A DNA stretch of 64,000 nt from Ornithodoros turicata (Eukaryota > Arthropoda > Arachnida > Ixodida > Argasidae), in assembly GCF_037126465.1 (NCBI RefSeq), contig NC_088201.1, positions 22,738,550 through 22,802,549 of the forward strand, in the 5' to 3' direction. Every line of letters starts with the position of its first letter. Position 1 is the stretch's first letter. The translations under genes were made by a program, and so were the position numbers. Under the pieces are notes generated by a model. It searched no databases. It worked only from the letters and a program-made list of their open reading frames with translations, and was not told the DNA's origin. Of the stretch, positions 11,118-21,380 are shown piece by piece.

Positions 11118-12069
11118 ATAAAGCAGCAGTGAAGGCCGCCTCCACAAATTTTTTGGTTTTTGAGTGCGGCGTATTGGGCAACAAATAACATGTGCTCTTC
11201 AGCAAGCTGACCTGTAGCGAGTGCGCACGCGAGTTCTTTGATGTTGCACACCCTCAAGAAACTCCTCATCTCCTTCAGAGAGCACGGGTGGCGCTGACGT
11301 CACTCCGATACGCGGAGAGGCCCCTGCGAGCAACGCCACGCCGTGTCAGTGACAGATGAATTTTCAGTGTAGCATCAGCGTGGGGAGCAGGGCTGAACCA
11401 CAATTTCAACGGAAATGAAGCCATAGGGAACGAACGACGAAGTCTTAGGCGTATGGGACGCTAAGCACGGGACGCGGCCTTCAATGCTCTTGTTGATTTC
11501 ATTGTGAAATCTGGACTAGAAACCCTATACTAGACGGTGCGTGGACATTATTATGATCCTTGATGTGAACGGCGCGCTCGGTCCTGCGTGGTCGCGGTCG
11601 AGACGCTCGCCCCGGTGAACTTTTGCGGTGCGCTCGCACCTTCTGTGGTGCGATCGTACAGTTTCCTTTTTTTGGGGTAGCAGAATTCGCTTGCGCGAAT
11701 TCAACCTCCCCTTGTTATTTTTCCAACCACCAACTAACCAACCAACCAACCAACATTAGCAGGAAGTAACGTTATACCATAGCCGCGAGGCAAGCTGCAC
11801 GAGCCTAGCTGGACTGACATCACATGGTATAACCAGCAAACCAGGGAACTATACGTCACACGGACCTGTTTACGTCACGCCAGGAGATCACGCAGGGCCT
11901 CCACGGTCGCGCCGCACTGCTCATGGCCAGGTCGTATTTTGTAAATTTTATTGCGCAGTGACAAAACACCGTGTAGCGAAAATATTGTGCATTCTGGCTC
12001 ATGATAGACTGCTTGATGAATGGCACAGGGTTCCCAGTAATGCTAAATGTTACTTTCTTGCTGCTTTTT
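11118..12069. mobile_element. R1 inverted-repeat element, copy 1 (interrupted)
   Basis: Ends are imperfect inverted repeats: AAAGCAGCAGTGAAGG at the left and the complement of AAAAAGCAGCAAGAAAGTAA at the right. The body aligns with R1 at 53063-53542 (shared GGGCAACAAATAACATG-like and TTGCGCAGTGACAAAACACC-like blocks). About 470 bp in the middle (near 11400-11865) are foreign and include a LINE 3' end. Non-coding; the superfamily is unresolved. Confidence 0.55.
11465..11754 (+). mobile_element. LINE 3' end with AACC tail
   Basis: The plus-strand frame AAFNALVDFIVKSGLETLY then stop resembles the final residues of the other LINE ORF2 tails here (ALRAFLSFLRASGL, ALMAFLVDIAAPL). The 3' UTR ends in (AACC)n at 11731-11754. 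Strongly 5'-truncated. Confidence 0.5.
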
Positions 12070-12577
12070 AAACGTGTAAGATAACCTACTTACTAAGATA
12101 CTGTACTCTGAAACAAAAGTATTCATAAGCATTCAGCATGAGTAAGTGTCAAGCAGCAGCTGTTGTTGTTGTTCTCTGTCGCACGTAAGTAGTAAGGGCA
12201 AGGGAGGAAGCGCGTCTGTTGCAGTGACAAAAATGACCTCCGAATCTGCGGCGTTTTCGGGGGCAAACGGCTTTTTTTTTTTGTATATATAAAAATGAGC
12301 TTTGCGGATATACCTTAATCGCTGGTAGCAACTAAACTGACTGTTCCATTTTATAATGCGTGTCGTGAAACGTGTTGTGAAACGTACATACGATACACTC
12401 GGCATTAAAAGGAGAAAAATAAAAAGAACCATTTCACTTCGACACGATATATTGCAATTAATATTTGACGATACTTAAAGCCACATAACTAGTCACATCA
12501 CATTCGGTGCAGACAAATGCGGCATGTTGAAAATCTGCAACAAAAGAAAACAGACGACAACAGAAAAGCAGATTAAA
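12070..12577. other. Probable LINE-C 3' UTR or spacer
   Basis: No gene. It lies directly downstream, on the minus strand, of the LINE-C stop codon at 12578-12580, so the part next to 12578 is probably its 3' UTR. A T-run with TATATA occurs near 12271-12292. Confidence 0.35.
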
Positions 12578-12997
12578 TTAATACATCACTGTCTGGCGAG
12601 AAAGATTTTTTTTTAGTTCACTCTTTGTAATGTTTTCTATGTCTATGCTAGGATGGTGAAGTGTGTTCAATAGGAAAGGAAGGGTGCGTTTAAGTATTTG
12701 TTGTCCGAAACTGGTGCGTGAGAAATGAATTTTCCATTTATCTGTAGATCGTGAAGCGTAGGCAGGTCTACAAGTTTAAGGGCACAAGAGTGATTAGAAC
12801 ATTTTCCCGGCTAGTTATAGCCTGCTTCCAAGTTGGTTGGTTGGTTTTAAGGAAAACATACATTGGAGATTTTGGCCTCACTAACGTGAAGCCCGCAACT
12901 CCACATCACTTGCACCAGTTACTTTGGTGGAAAACTCCTTGAATGATGATGCCAATGAAGGTGAGCTTCCAACATAGCGCTGCAGTGCATAGACAGC

Positions 12998-13645
12998 ATG
13001 GGCATCCGCGGCTCCTTGGCTCCGGTAGTAGTGAACATCTTGACGACGCTCAAGGTTTTAGAAGACAGGGGCCACCGGCTGACCCTCCAATGGGTCCCTA
13101 GCCACATTGGAATAAGAGGCAATGAGGTAGCGGATCTGGCAGTTGCTGCTGCCCACCATAGCCGATCAGCAGTCTCCATCATACTTTCGCACGGAGATAG
13201 ACGCTCCCTCTTGTCCCCGTTGACGTCGCCATGGGCCCATCAGGAATGGTGGCATGACATCACCCGGTGGTCGCTTCTGTATGCTCTTGACCCAACTTTA
13301 TTAGTTGAAACGCCAGGCGGTTTCCCTCGCCTCTTTACGTCTCTTGCGTGTCGCCTACGACTTAGCGTTGCCTTCACCCCTGCATTCCGGTATAGGCTGG
13401 GCCACAGCAACACGGCGCTGTGTACAACTTGTGGTTTTCCGGCAACAATCCGGCACATTATAGAAGACTGTAGCCAGTGCGTATGCGAGCGACGGGCCTT
13501 TAAATGTCAACTTGAACTGCTGGATCAGAGGCCATTCAACATCTGCAAAGTTCTCGGCCCATGGAGTAACCCTGCACATCAGTGCCGTGCACTTCGCGCT
13601 TTTCTTTCCTTTCTGAGGGCCTCCGGCCTCCTTCAAGCACTGTAG
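12998..13645 (+). pseudogene. LINE-A ORF2 C-terminus: RNase H end and zinc tail
   Basis: Longest open frame in the window (215 codons, no internal stop). It starts inside RNase H (upstream ALQCIDSM overlaps the DSK/R active-site helix), then LQWVPSHIGIRGNEVADLAV, the last RNase H block with His and Asp. Near residues 140-165 comes the zinc tail CTTCGFPATIRHIIEDC, then FLSFLRASGLLQAL and stop. RNase H would degrade the RNA of the RNA/cDNA hybrid. The frame is clean, so this is a fairly young copy, but EN, RT and the start are missing. Confidence 0.88.
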
Positions 13646-13738
13646 GGGTTTCTTTTGTTTTCCTTCCCTCTTCATCCTTTCATGTGAACCTTTTTGAAGT
13701 GGGGTAGGGTCCTGCACTCAACGCAGGGAAACATCCCA

Positions 13739-13763
13739 CATCATCATCATCATCATCATCATC
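13739..13763. repeat. (CAT)n microsatellite in the LINE-A 3' UTR
   Basis: About eight CAT units near the LINE-A 3' end, followed by (GTT)n at about 13775-13787. The same pairing occurs at 49700-49723. Confidence 0.85.
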
Positions 13764-13849
13764 CATTTATCTATGTTGTTGTTGTTGTGTTCCAACATAT
13801 AGCAAGAAAATACGAGCAAAGACTGTGTACGGTTAAAAGCTGGAAGTGA

Positions 13850-14749
13850 TTAAAAAACGGCCCATGTATGGGTCATATAGTGAACACCTGCTATATGACG
13901 AACTGCTTTCTTTTGAAGGGTGTGCAATTGACTTCGGTTTGTCACGCTCGTGCTGCCCCATACAAGAAAACAATAATTAAGATTCGATGAGAATGGTGCA
14001 ATATATATGTTGAGCTTGATTTTAGGTGGCAAGAAGTAGTGAAGTTTGGCCACTATGCCAACAATATGTGATACTTGATTGATTACTTGTTTGACGTGAG
14101 TATCCCATGACATATGTTTGTGAAAGTAAACACCGAGGGTTTTGATCGTGTCGACCATTTCTATAACAGAGCCGCCAAGGACGAAACCGCCAGTATGTGG
14201 TGTTGGTATACCTGCCTTGGGGGGAAAAAAGGCTTTTGCTTTATTCAAGCTAATTTCTAATGAATTACATTTGCTCCATTTATGCAAGCTTTCTAGAACA
14301 ACGATTACATCAGGTACAAGAGATGTTGTGTTTTTACCACGAGTGTTTTACCATGAGTTTTTTTTTTTTTTTACCACGAGTGAGTTTTTTAGAGTGTCGT
14401 GTCGTCTGCGTATATTAAAAAATTCCGGCTTGTTACTGATGTTTACGAGATCATTAATATAGAAGTTACACAGTAAGGGCCCTAAAATGCTACCTTGGAG
14501 TACGCCAGTATTTATATGGATTAATTTAGATGCATTATTACCTAAAATGACGCTCTGCATACGATGGTGCAAGTAAGATGCAATAAGGGAGAGGGCAATG
14601 CCTATTATTCCATAGAGTTCTAGTTTTCTTAGTAGAGTCTGGTGACTGAGACGATCAAACGCCTTGGAAAAATCGACATATATACCAACAGTAAAACCTT
14701 TTTCTTCGAAAGCTTTCAGAATAAGTTCTTTTTGTTTTATTAATGCCAT
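13850..14749 (-). pseudogene. LINE-C reverse transcriptase (frameshifted)
   Basis: RT motifs in order on the minus strand: VGIYVDFSKAFDRLSHQTLL (first catalytic Asp), LYGIIGIALSLIASYL, GVLQGSILGPLLCNFYINDL (normally GVPQGS), then the catalytic YADDTTL at 14392-14412, which lies in a different frame from its neighbours. Further on: WSKCNSLEISLNKAKA, TIKTLGVYFHKHMSWDTHV, LNYCFLVWGS and LQKKAVRHIAGV, the thumb and C-terminal signature of CR1/Jockey-type LINEs. A small duplicated T-rich stretch at 14330-14390 breaks the frame after YADD. Confidence 0.87.
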
Positions 14750-15221
14750 TTCCGTCGATCTGCTTTACGAAGGCCAAATTGTGCTGAGTCTATTAGGTTA
14801 CACTTATCAGTAAATTGTACGATTCTTGTGTGTATTATTTTGTTCCAGCCCTTTCGAGAACACTTGGAGTATAGTTACATTACATTACATTACATTCCTC
14901 TTACATTCTTTGGGGAAAAGTACGCGTGGAAAGGGCCGGATTATAAACGTACGATAGTTGCAGCAACACTAAATCAAGCACATATGTAACAGGCCTCAAT
15001 TGGAGGTCATCAATATCGCATGCTGAACTACTGTGTAATCCAGTAAATATATCATAGATTTCTGTTTCATTTGTTGGACAAAAGAACAGACTGTTTTGAT
15101 TTGGAAAAATACTGCCCGTAGCTCCAGGATGCGGGTGAGGGCTTCTACGATATTCACAAAGTGGTTGTTGAAAATTTCTGCTAATTCTAATCCCTAAACT
15201 GACGCGTTGTTTATTTTCAGT

Positions 15222-16300
15222 TCATTGATACTTCCATCGACATCGGGACGATGTAGCAGGAACTTGATTTTTTTTTTGTTCAGATAGTTTCTGGTTTGCT
15301 GCAGCTGTCAGGTCCAAAGAAACCACACAGAAAGTCGCGTTTGTTATTTCGTAAGAAGGCGTTAGTCTTGTTCCTACGTTGTATAAACACTTCCCAATCT
15401 TTTGGATCACGTGTAGCCAGGAATTTTCTTAATAATTTTTCTCTCTTACGAATCACCTTAAGGCATTCCGTTGTTATCAACGGTTTACGGCATCGAGTTG
15501 ATCTTTCGGTGTTAACGACGGGAAACGAGTCAAGGTAATTTTTTGAAAAAGACACAGAAATGTGTTATGCACTTCGTCGGGATTTTCCGAGCTATATACT
15601 TCGTCCCAATTTACACACACTAATTCGCTTCGAAAATTTTCTAGGGTAAAACTATTTATCTAACGTATCTTTTCATAAGAATTGAGTGCAGTTGTTTTCC
15701 TCGCGTTTAACGATTTCAGCAACAAAAATATGGGCATATGATCACTAATTTGCGATGATAGTATGCTATGGAATGTGGCTATAGTCATAAAGAGATCTAG
15801 TAAAGTACCTGTATCGATGGTTACACGTGTAGGTGTTATGATCATATTGTTGAAGCTATGTGCATCAGGTATTGCTTGTAACTTATGTTGGGATATGCTG
15901 ATGGGTACAACATGCCTATGTTAAGATCGCCACTCAAGATGGGTACGAGTTCATTTTAAGGAGAGTCACAGTCACAAAAGATTGAAACGCTACCTTCTGG
16001 TGGACGACACATTATTACAAGAACATGTTTTTGGCTTATCACTGTGAGGTTTTCAACATGCATGATTCGTAGCACAACAAAACTCTTCTAGCATTTCACT
16101 TTGACTAGTGCGCGCGACATGAATCAGAATGGAATAGAATAGAATAGAAAGAAAAAAATGGAAACCCACTACCGCGTCTACTTTATGGTTTCAGAAAAAA
16201 GTATTGTAATCTGCGTCTTTCATGATATCAGAATCAGACTGATACCATATCTCTGCGAGCATCAGCAGGTCGAATTTGAAAACAAAACACTGCAGGCTCA
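15222..16300 (-). pseudogene. LINE-C endonuclease and linker remnants
   Basis: Minus-strand pieces of an APE-type (EEP) endonuclease: GDLNI near 15915, then ITPTRVTIDTGTLLDLF and QISDHMPIFLLL near 15750-15830. The last contains the conserved Ser-Asp-His. The next piece, RKPLITTECLKVIRKREKLL then DWEVFIQRRNKTNAFLR, is the basic linker typically found between EN and RT. Several stops. The enzyme would nick target DNA to prime reverse transcription. Confidence 0.7.
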
Positions 16301-16559
16301 TCGTAACATTTCGTAAACGAGTGAAATAAATATTAAATTCAGCTCATTCTCCTTGTTCCTGGCTGACCTTATATTTAAATGAAAACATCATAACCCCTTT
16401 ATTTTGTCTTCATTGTAGATCCTGTTTAGATAATCGAGTTTTAATGCCATGTGTTGCTGATTAAAAAAAAAAAGAAAGGAAAAGTAAGGTTACGTAACAC
16501 AATCTTATCAAGATCACAGTCTCTCCCGTACATTGAGCACTGCTGACTGTTCATCTTTG

Positions 16560-16960
16560 CGTGCGAATATTTTACCATCATTTGTCCAAACGAATTTCCA
16601 GTTGCACAGCACCTTTCTTCTCGATGGTCATGCTTAAGAATCTTTTCAACACTGGGCAGAGATGCTCATTTGTGTATATTGGTGTACTCGTGACCAAGGT
16701 CATAAATCGAAAGTCGTGCTTTGTTCGCTTTTTGAAGTACCAAGTATCGCTTCGATCTGCTTTTGAAGTGAACGACCACATTAGGACGCGACGCTCTGTT
16801 TCGCGGTCCTAACCCATGACAAATCTCAATGTCATCTGGAGTGAGTGGCACACTGAGTAGTGTTCCCACGTCACGTACAGTTTCTACAAGGTTTTCTGTT
16901 TCGCTTTGAGGAATTCCTGTGATTTCAATGTCACATCAAACGCTTAAATTTAAACTTCGT
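16560..16960 (-). pseudogene. LINE-C ORF1 remnant
   Basis: Minus-strand reading DIEITGIPQSETENLVETVR, then LSVPLTPDDIEICHGLGPRN, RPNVVVHFKSRSKRYLVLQK, then a frameshift into HLCPVLKRFLSMTIEKKGA. This is the pattern of LINE ORF1 proteins of the CR1/L2/L1 type: a 'GIP' strand, a 'DI-CHRLG' block, and a basic 'VVHF-SRSKR' block. Role: RNA binding and chaperone activity, from family knowledge. Confidence 0.65.
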
Positions 16961-17073
16961 ACGCTTCCTTCAGCAAGAACTTTCTGTCGAACTTGTGAGC
17001 ATCGCCAAGGGCAGCGTGAGTTATTGGCCCTTGCCGTTGCTTCACACAAAAGAAAATATGAACACGCTTTCTA

Positions 17074-17217
17074 AGGCCTGTTTCACACGAACGTTTTTTT
17101 TCGTCCGTGTTTTTAACGGAGGCAAAACGGATCCATTGGAACCTACAGGGCTCGATTGGCCTTAGCTTCTATTTTTGAAGCAAACGGACGACAAAAACGG
17201 ACGTGTGAAAGAGCCCT
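17074..17217. mobile_element. Short MITE with GGCCTGTTTCACACG termini
   Basis: Left end GGCCTGTTTCACACGAACG; right end, complemented, GGCTCTTTCACACGTCCG. Flanked by CTAA on both sides, so a 3- or 4-bp duplication (TAA or CTAA). A TAA duplication would fit PIF/Harbinger; not resolved. Confidence 0.6.
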
Positions 17218-18110
17218 AACAGGAGCAGAAGTTCTCGTAACCTTGGTACATTCACATTGTGACCTCTGCGGTTCGACCTAGCAGGCTGACTGCGCACGCT
17301 GCTGAGAGATGAAGCGATATTCCCCCTTCCATTTTCCTGCGACAGCATGACGATAATCCCTTGCTTACTGAGATTCAAGTGACGTTCGGGCCAAGGCGGT
17401 ATTGATTCTTTTTTCTTTTCTTTTTTTCGCGCTCGTACTAATCAATGATCGTATGCTGTACACACCGTTTTGCAATTACAACCGCCCAGTTTCTAATCGA
17501 AATTTTCGACCGCTCCAATCCGCGGTACGACGCAGATGCAAGGCCTAGTCTGTATTCCAGTGATGAAGGGTTGGCAGCCTTTTGGCTCTCAACTGAAAGC
17601 GGCCCAACCATCGTGAGACACACGAAAAAGGGCATGCAGATCAAGGAGCATTTTCCATGCTAAACCTACGCCGACTGTCCCCTCTTCAAAGCGTTAGAAG
17701 TGGAACGGCACCGAGACATGACAGAAGGCAAGTTGTTTTACCATATGTTCGTGCTCTGTCACGTAATATTAAGAAAGTGGCTCAGATGTACATTATACCC
17801 GCAGTGGCAGCGAATAAATTAGCTCATTTCCTCCTCTCCCTTTTCCTTTTGTTTGCCGACTTCTTATGTGGTTAAGTATGTGAGGTGTACCTTCAACATT
17901 TCTCCTTCATTTTTTGTTGCAGGTTTGCCACTATTCCTATACAGCAGTGCAATGAAGTAAATGCTCGTAGCTTAATATAAGCAATACAAAGCAGGGTGTC
18001 GAACTGACCCGAAACCGGAAACAAAACTAGTGAATTTTAGTGAATCATTTCACCATTTCAAGTTTCCGTGTGGGGCTCCTCAAGTGCGTTTCTTAGAAAT
18101 GTCTCAAAAT
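17218..18110. other. No gene; possible LINE-C 5' sequence and one element end
   Basis: The minus frame at 17169-17378 could be an upstream part of LINE-C ORF1 but has no firm motif. GGGTGTCGAACTGACCCG near 17994 resembles a transposon end, but I found no partner end. Confidence 0.3.
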
Positions 18111-18114
18111 CTCA

Positions 18115-18165
18115 AGATGTATGTATGTATGTATGTGTGTGTGTGTGTGCGTGTGTGTGTATGTA

Positions 18166-18217
<52 letters not shown>

Positions 18218-18250
18218 TGCGTGCGTGCGAGAGAGAGAGAGAGAGAGAGT
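18115..18250. repeat. TATG/TG microsatellite with GA tract
   Basis: (GTAT)n, long (GT)n, (GTGC)n and (GA)n runs. Long frames here (Cys/Val-rich plus, His/Thr-rich minus) are translation artefacts. Confidence 0.95.
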
Positions 18251-18369
18251 TTCGCTTCTTTTTTTTAAAGAAAATCTTATGTGTAGCATATTGCTAAGAA
18301 GCAAAAATCCTAATTCAGAAATCTGCATGGTGCACTCTTAAAACAGAACTTCACCGCATAGCACCCTCG

Positions 18370-19330
18370 CCTTCATTTAGGCCAATTGCCCTTACCAGCT
18401 GCATCGGGAAGACTTTCAAGAGAATGGTCCATTCGCGCCTCGCGTGGTACCTTGAAAGTACGGGCTTCTTCCCGCAGGTGATGGCCGGATTCAGACAAGG
18501 TAGATCTGCCGTTGACAATGTCATCGCCGTCACCTCCTCCGCGCCAGCAAGCCCGATCTGAAGGCCTACATACCTCCTCTGTCTTCCTTGACGTTCTGAA
18601 GGCTTACGACAGCGTACTCCACAGTACTGTTGTAGCGACACTCCAAGAGGCTGGCGTGGGGGGCCGGATGCTGTCGTGGATTCAGGACTTCCTATCGGAC
18701 AGGTCTTTGTTTGTGCGCGCGCACTACGGAAGGGGACACCCAATACTTCCCTGTTCGCCGCGGCGTCCCGCAAGGTAGTGTGCTCAGCCCTCTTCTGTTC
18801 AACGTTGTTATGGCCTACCTACCAGCTCACCTCCGAGGCAACGTCAGTGTCACCATCTACGCCGACGACATATGCCTGTAGACCTCCGGCACGCGCCGTG
18901 ACGCGATTCAGCATCGCCTTCAAGGAGCCCTCGATGATGTCCTGTATCTTTCCGACCGGGGACTGTGTTTCACCATCCAAGACGGTCGCCATGGCGTTTA
19001 CGCCCCGATCATTCCGTCAGTTCCCGCTACGGGTTGTAGGTTTGCCGGTGGAGTTCGTGCCACACCACAAGTACCTGGGCATTACAATCGACTGGGGCCT
19101 TACCAGATCGCTATTATGCTTCCTGGGTGACTCTGGGCTCCTAGACTGCCTCTGAGCGATCGTGCACTCATGCCCCCCCTGCTGTCCATGTGCCGCTTGC
19201 GTCTTTGTCCTTTTCTGTTCCTTCTTTTCCTTTTCCTTTTTTTTTACAAGGAATAGCAAGTCAACTTCTGTCTGGCTGACCTTTCCTTTTTGCCTGCCTT
19301 TTCTTTTTGTAATAAACATATCCCCCCCCC
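18370..19330 (+). mobile_element. LINE-B, truncated and internally deleted
   Basis: Flanked by CCCTCG (18364-18369, 19331-19336), though the C-run blurs the right border. Contains RT, then jumps from KYLGITIDWGLT directly to CFLGDSGLLDCL and stop. The latter matches the last residues of the LINE-B copy at 27.5 kb (RFLKDSGLASTL), so about 1 kb including RNase H is deleted. The 3' UTR is pyrimidine-rich, ending AATAAACATAT then a C-run. Confidence 0.8.
18384..18900 (+). pseudogene. LINE-B reverse transcriptase core (frameshifted)
   Basis: Motifs across frames: RPIALTSCIGKTFKRMVHSR, VMAGFRQGRSAVDNV, SSVFLDVLKAYDSVLHSTVV (first Asp), then PVRRGVPQGSVLSPLLFNV and TIYADDICL near 18850-18880 (catalytic YADD). 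At least two frameshifts. The sequence is of the R1/I/Jockey type that carries RNase H. Confidence 0.85.
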
Positions 19331-19550
19331 CCCTCGTAGTCAACCATCATCTCGAATAACATCGTTCTCTCCCCTGATTTGCTGGAAACGGGAGGCGTAC
19401 GCAATTTTTGTGACTATTATGAACTGCATAAGTTCCACAAAAAAGGCGTACGCCTCCCGTTTTCAACAAATCAGGGGAAACCACGATGTCATTCCAGATG
19501 ATGGTTGGCTAGGAGCGTGCTATGCGGCAAAGTTCTGTTTTAAGAGCGTG

Positions 19551-19853
19551 TAAATGTTCAACTTCATGAAGGTCGCGAATACCACGAAAAAAAAAAAAAA
19601 AAATAGTTCACAGTCTCGCACACCCCTGGTCGGCTTGAATTGCGACCACGTACAGGAAAACGGGGAGAGGTTTGCTTAAGTTTTAGTCTGTTTTGGTACA
19701 TCGGAAGGTGTTCACGATAACGGTCCCGAAAACATGGTTAAGCCAATCGCTCTGTTTCTTTGAAGCGGGTGACATCACATCGCTAAGCTTGGATTTGATA
19801 ACTTCCTGTATCGTATCGTTTTCGTGGAGTTATTCGAAAGTTATAGTGCATCC
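19551..19853. other. Spacer, partly repeated
   Basis: An A-run at 19588-19604. The stretch CTAAGCTTGGATTTGATAAC near 19782 recurs at about 540, so it belongs to a dispersed element I cannot classify. Confidence 0.35.
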
Positions 19854-20663
19854 TACGCTATCGCATTTGCGTACGTGAAAGATAGCGTTGGTGCTTCTAC
19901 GCACGCGCAGAACATAAACAGAGAGCAGAACCACCACGCTATCCTTTACGTACGCAAAAGCGATAACGTACGTAAGGGATAGCGTAGGTGATTCTGCGCA
20001 ATGCGCGAGGCTCTCCTTCTTTTGTGCGTGCGCGGAAGCACCAACGCTATTCTTTGCGTACGCAAAGGCGATAGCGTACGTAACAGATGGCGTTGGTGGT
20101 TCTGCGCACTGCACGAAGCTCTCTTTCTGTTATCGGTGTGCGCAGAACCATCAACGCTATCCCTTACGTACGCAAAGGCAATAGCGTGCGATGTACAGTG
20201 CTGGACAAAAGTTCACGGAACACGCTGTGGCGCATTCCTTCCTCAGAGTGACACGCTAGCAGCGAATGGGACCGTACGAACTTACAGACATGTGCCTAGG
20301 TAACCTAGTCACCTATTTGCAAGTCTGTACAGTGCCATTCGCTGCTAGCGTGTCACTCTGAGGAAGAAATGCGCAGGAGCGTGTTCCGTAAACTTTTGTC
20401 CAGCACTGTACTAACACTTTCTATTCCGATGTCCCAAAACTCGCTATTTTCCTTGAGCTCGTACGAAAACCGTAACGAAAAACGTTTCGGTTCGACACCA
20501 TGAACAATGTTCACAGCGGTCGAAAAGAATAGAGTTTTAGTAGATCGTACGATAGCGTTCGTGGTTCTGCGCACTGCGCGAAGCTCTCTTTCTGTGATGG
20601 GCGTGCGCAGAACCATCAACGCTATCATCTACGTACGCAAAGGCGACAGCCTACGATGTACTA
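19854..20663. repeat. Array of four hairpin units (hp elements)
   Basis: Three head-to-tail units of about 115 bp (19854-19965, 19964-20090, 20077-20193) and a fourth at 20548-20663. Each folds on itself: GATAGCGTTGGTGGTTCTGC at one arm, GCAGAACCATCAACGCTATC at the other. The outer arm contains GTACGTAA/TTACGTAC and AGGCGATAGCGTA. Unit 4 has extra outer arms TAGAGTTTTAGTA/TACTAAAACTCTA. After removal of the Tc1 MITE, unit 3 shows the same flank (GATGTACTAA-CACT). Non-coding. Confidence 0.75.
20196..20408. mobile_element. Tc1-type MITE inserted in the hairpin array
   Basis: 213 bp, TA on both sides (20194-20195, 20409-20410). Termini CAGTGCTGGACAAAAGTT and AACTTTTGTCCAGCACTG are the standard Tc1-like ends. 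Inverted arms continue inward (CAGAGTGACACGCTAGCAGC and complement). No coding capacity. Confidence 0.88.
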
Positions 20664-21296
20664 AAACTCTATTATGTCTCAGGTATCTGGCACACAGTAC
20701 GGTAATCTTGGCGATTCAGTTGCTAATTCGTGTACCTACAGTTTGTATGTCTGTGGAATTGATCCGTTTGCCATTTTACGACGCGGACACGGAGAAATTG
20801 TGCCCTGGAAAAGAATTCGTTGCCTAACTTGAAACGAAGAAATGAATTTTCTCCGGCGCTTGTGTAGAGGAAACATTGACTTTTTTTTAATCGCAGAACT
20901 GCAACAAATTTGCCAGACAATCTACCAAAGCGGAGCATGCGGCGCAATATGTAACTCCTGCGTATATTTCTGTTACTGCAGTACACTTTTTGGAGCACAC
21001 ACTCTTCCGGATTCTCTTTCTGCATGCAGTTACTGCCTCTACTGAGACGTTTCCCTCTTCCTTTTTCCCCAAGTGGTCTGCGTGTCAGATGAACGTCCGT
21101 GTGCGTTCTGGTTCGCCTTTATGGGGAACCTTATGAGGTTATCGGCTACGTAGTAGCGTATTCTAGAACATACCTTTCGCTTCAAGGTTCCCCCTTTTCT
21201 TTATGTTACCCGGTTTATAAAGAACTTCTCCTGACAGAAGTGTCTGTTGCAGTATTTATTTGCTCTACCGTACAATACTCTCTGACCACACACACA
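20664..21296. other. No gene recognised
   Basis: Overlapping short frames on both strands, none with recognisable motifs; no terminal repeats. Confidence 0.3.
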
Positions 21297-21380
21297 CATA
21301 AATGGGATGATGATGCTGTGGGTCATTCACCGCCGCTATGGCGGTACACTGCCCCATTGCTCTTGCGGAAGGGACTGACT
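21297..21380 (-). mobile_element. LINE-A 3'-terminal fragment
   Basis: Minus strand: GCAATGGGGCAGTGTACCGC, GGCGGTGAATGACCCAC, CATCATCATCCCA. It parallels 49645-49710. Confidence 0.5.

Larger units (their letters stand above)
12832..13789 (+). mobile_element. LINE-A, 5'-truncated, inserted in LINE-C
   Basis: Flanked by TTCCAA at 12826-12831 and 13790-13795. Removing the insert and one duplicate rejoins LINE-C, whose minus frame then reads CWKQAITSRENVLITL straight across the junction. The 3' UTR has GGGGTAGGGTCCTGCA, (CAT)n and ends (TTG)n. The first 150 bp do not look like LINE coding sequence and may be a rearranged 5' junction. Confidence 0.82.
12578..17000 (-). mobile_element. LINE-C, near full-length CR1/L2-like LINE (broken)
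   Basis: Minus-strand order from the 5' end: ORF1 (about 16960-16560), endonuclease (about 16300-15650), linker (15555-15220), reverse transcriptase (14900-13850), then a C-terminal tail continuing beyond a LINE-A insertion to a stop at 12578-12580. No RNase H domain is visible, fitting a CR1/L2-like rather than an I/R1-like clade. Stops and frameshifts occur in every part. Without LINE-A it is about 3.5 kb. A small MITE lies just upstream at 17074-17217, and ORF1-like sequence may continue beyond it. Confidence 0.8.
18333..19548. mobile_element. fbM copy 1 (foldback MITE) split by LINE-B
   Basis: Starts CACTCTTAAAACAGAACTTC after TG (18331-18332) and ends with the complement, followed by TG (19549-19550). 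The right two thirds (19337-19548) form a hairpin around GGAGGCGTACGC ... GGCGTACGCCTCC. LINE-B at 18370-19330 separates the first 36 bp from the rest; CCCTCG flanks LINE-B on both sides. Confidence 0.85.

Noticed and set aside
18030..18341. Cys/Val-rich protein frame
   Set aside because: Translation of the TG/TATG microsatellite.
19854..20663. CRISPR array
   Set aside because: Units are self-complementary hairpins with no unique spacers, in a eukaryotic context with Tc1-type insertion.
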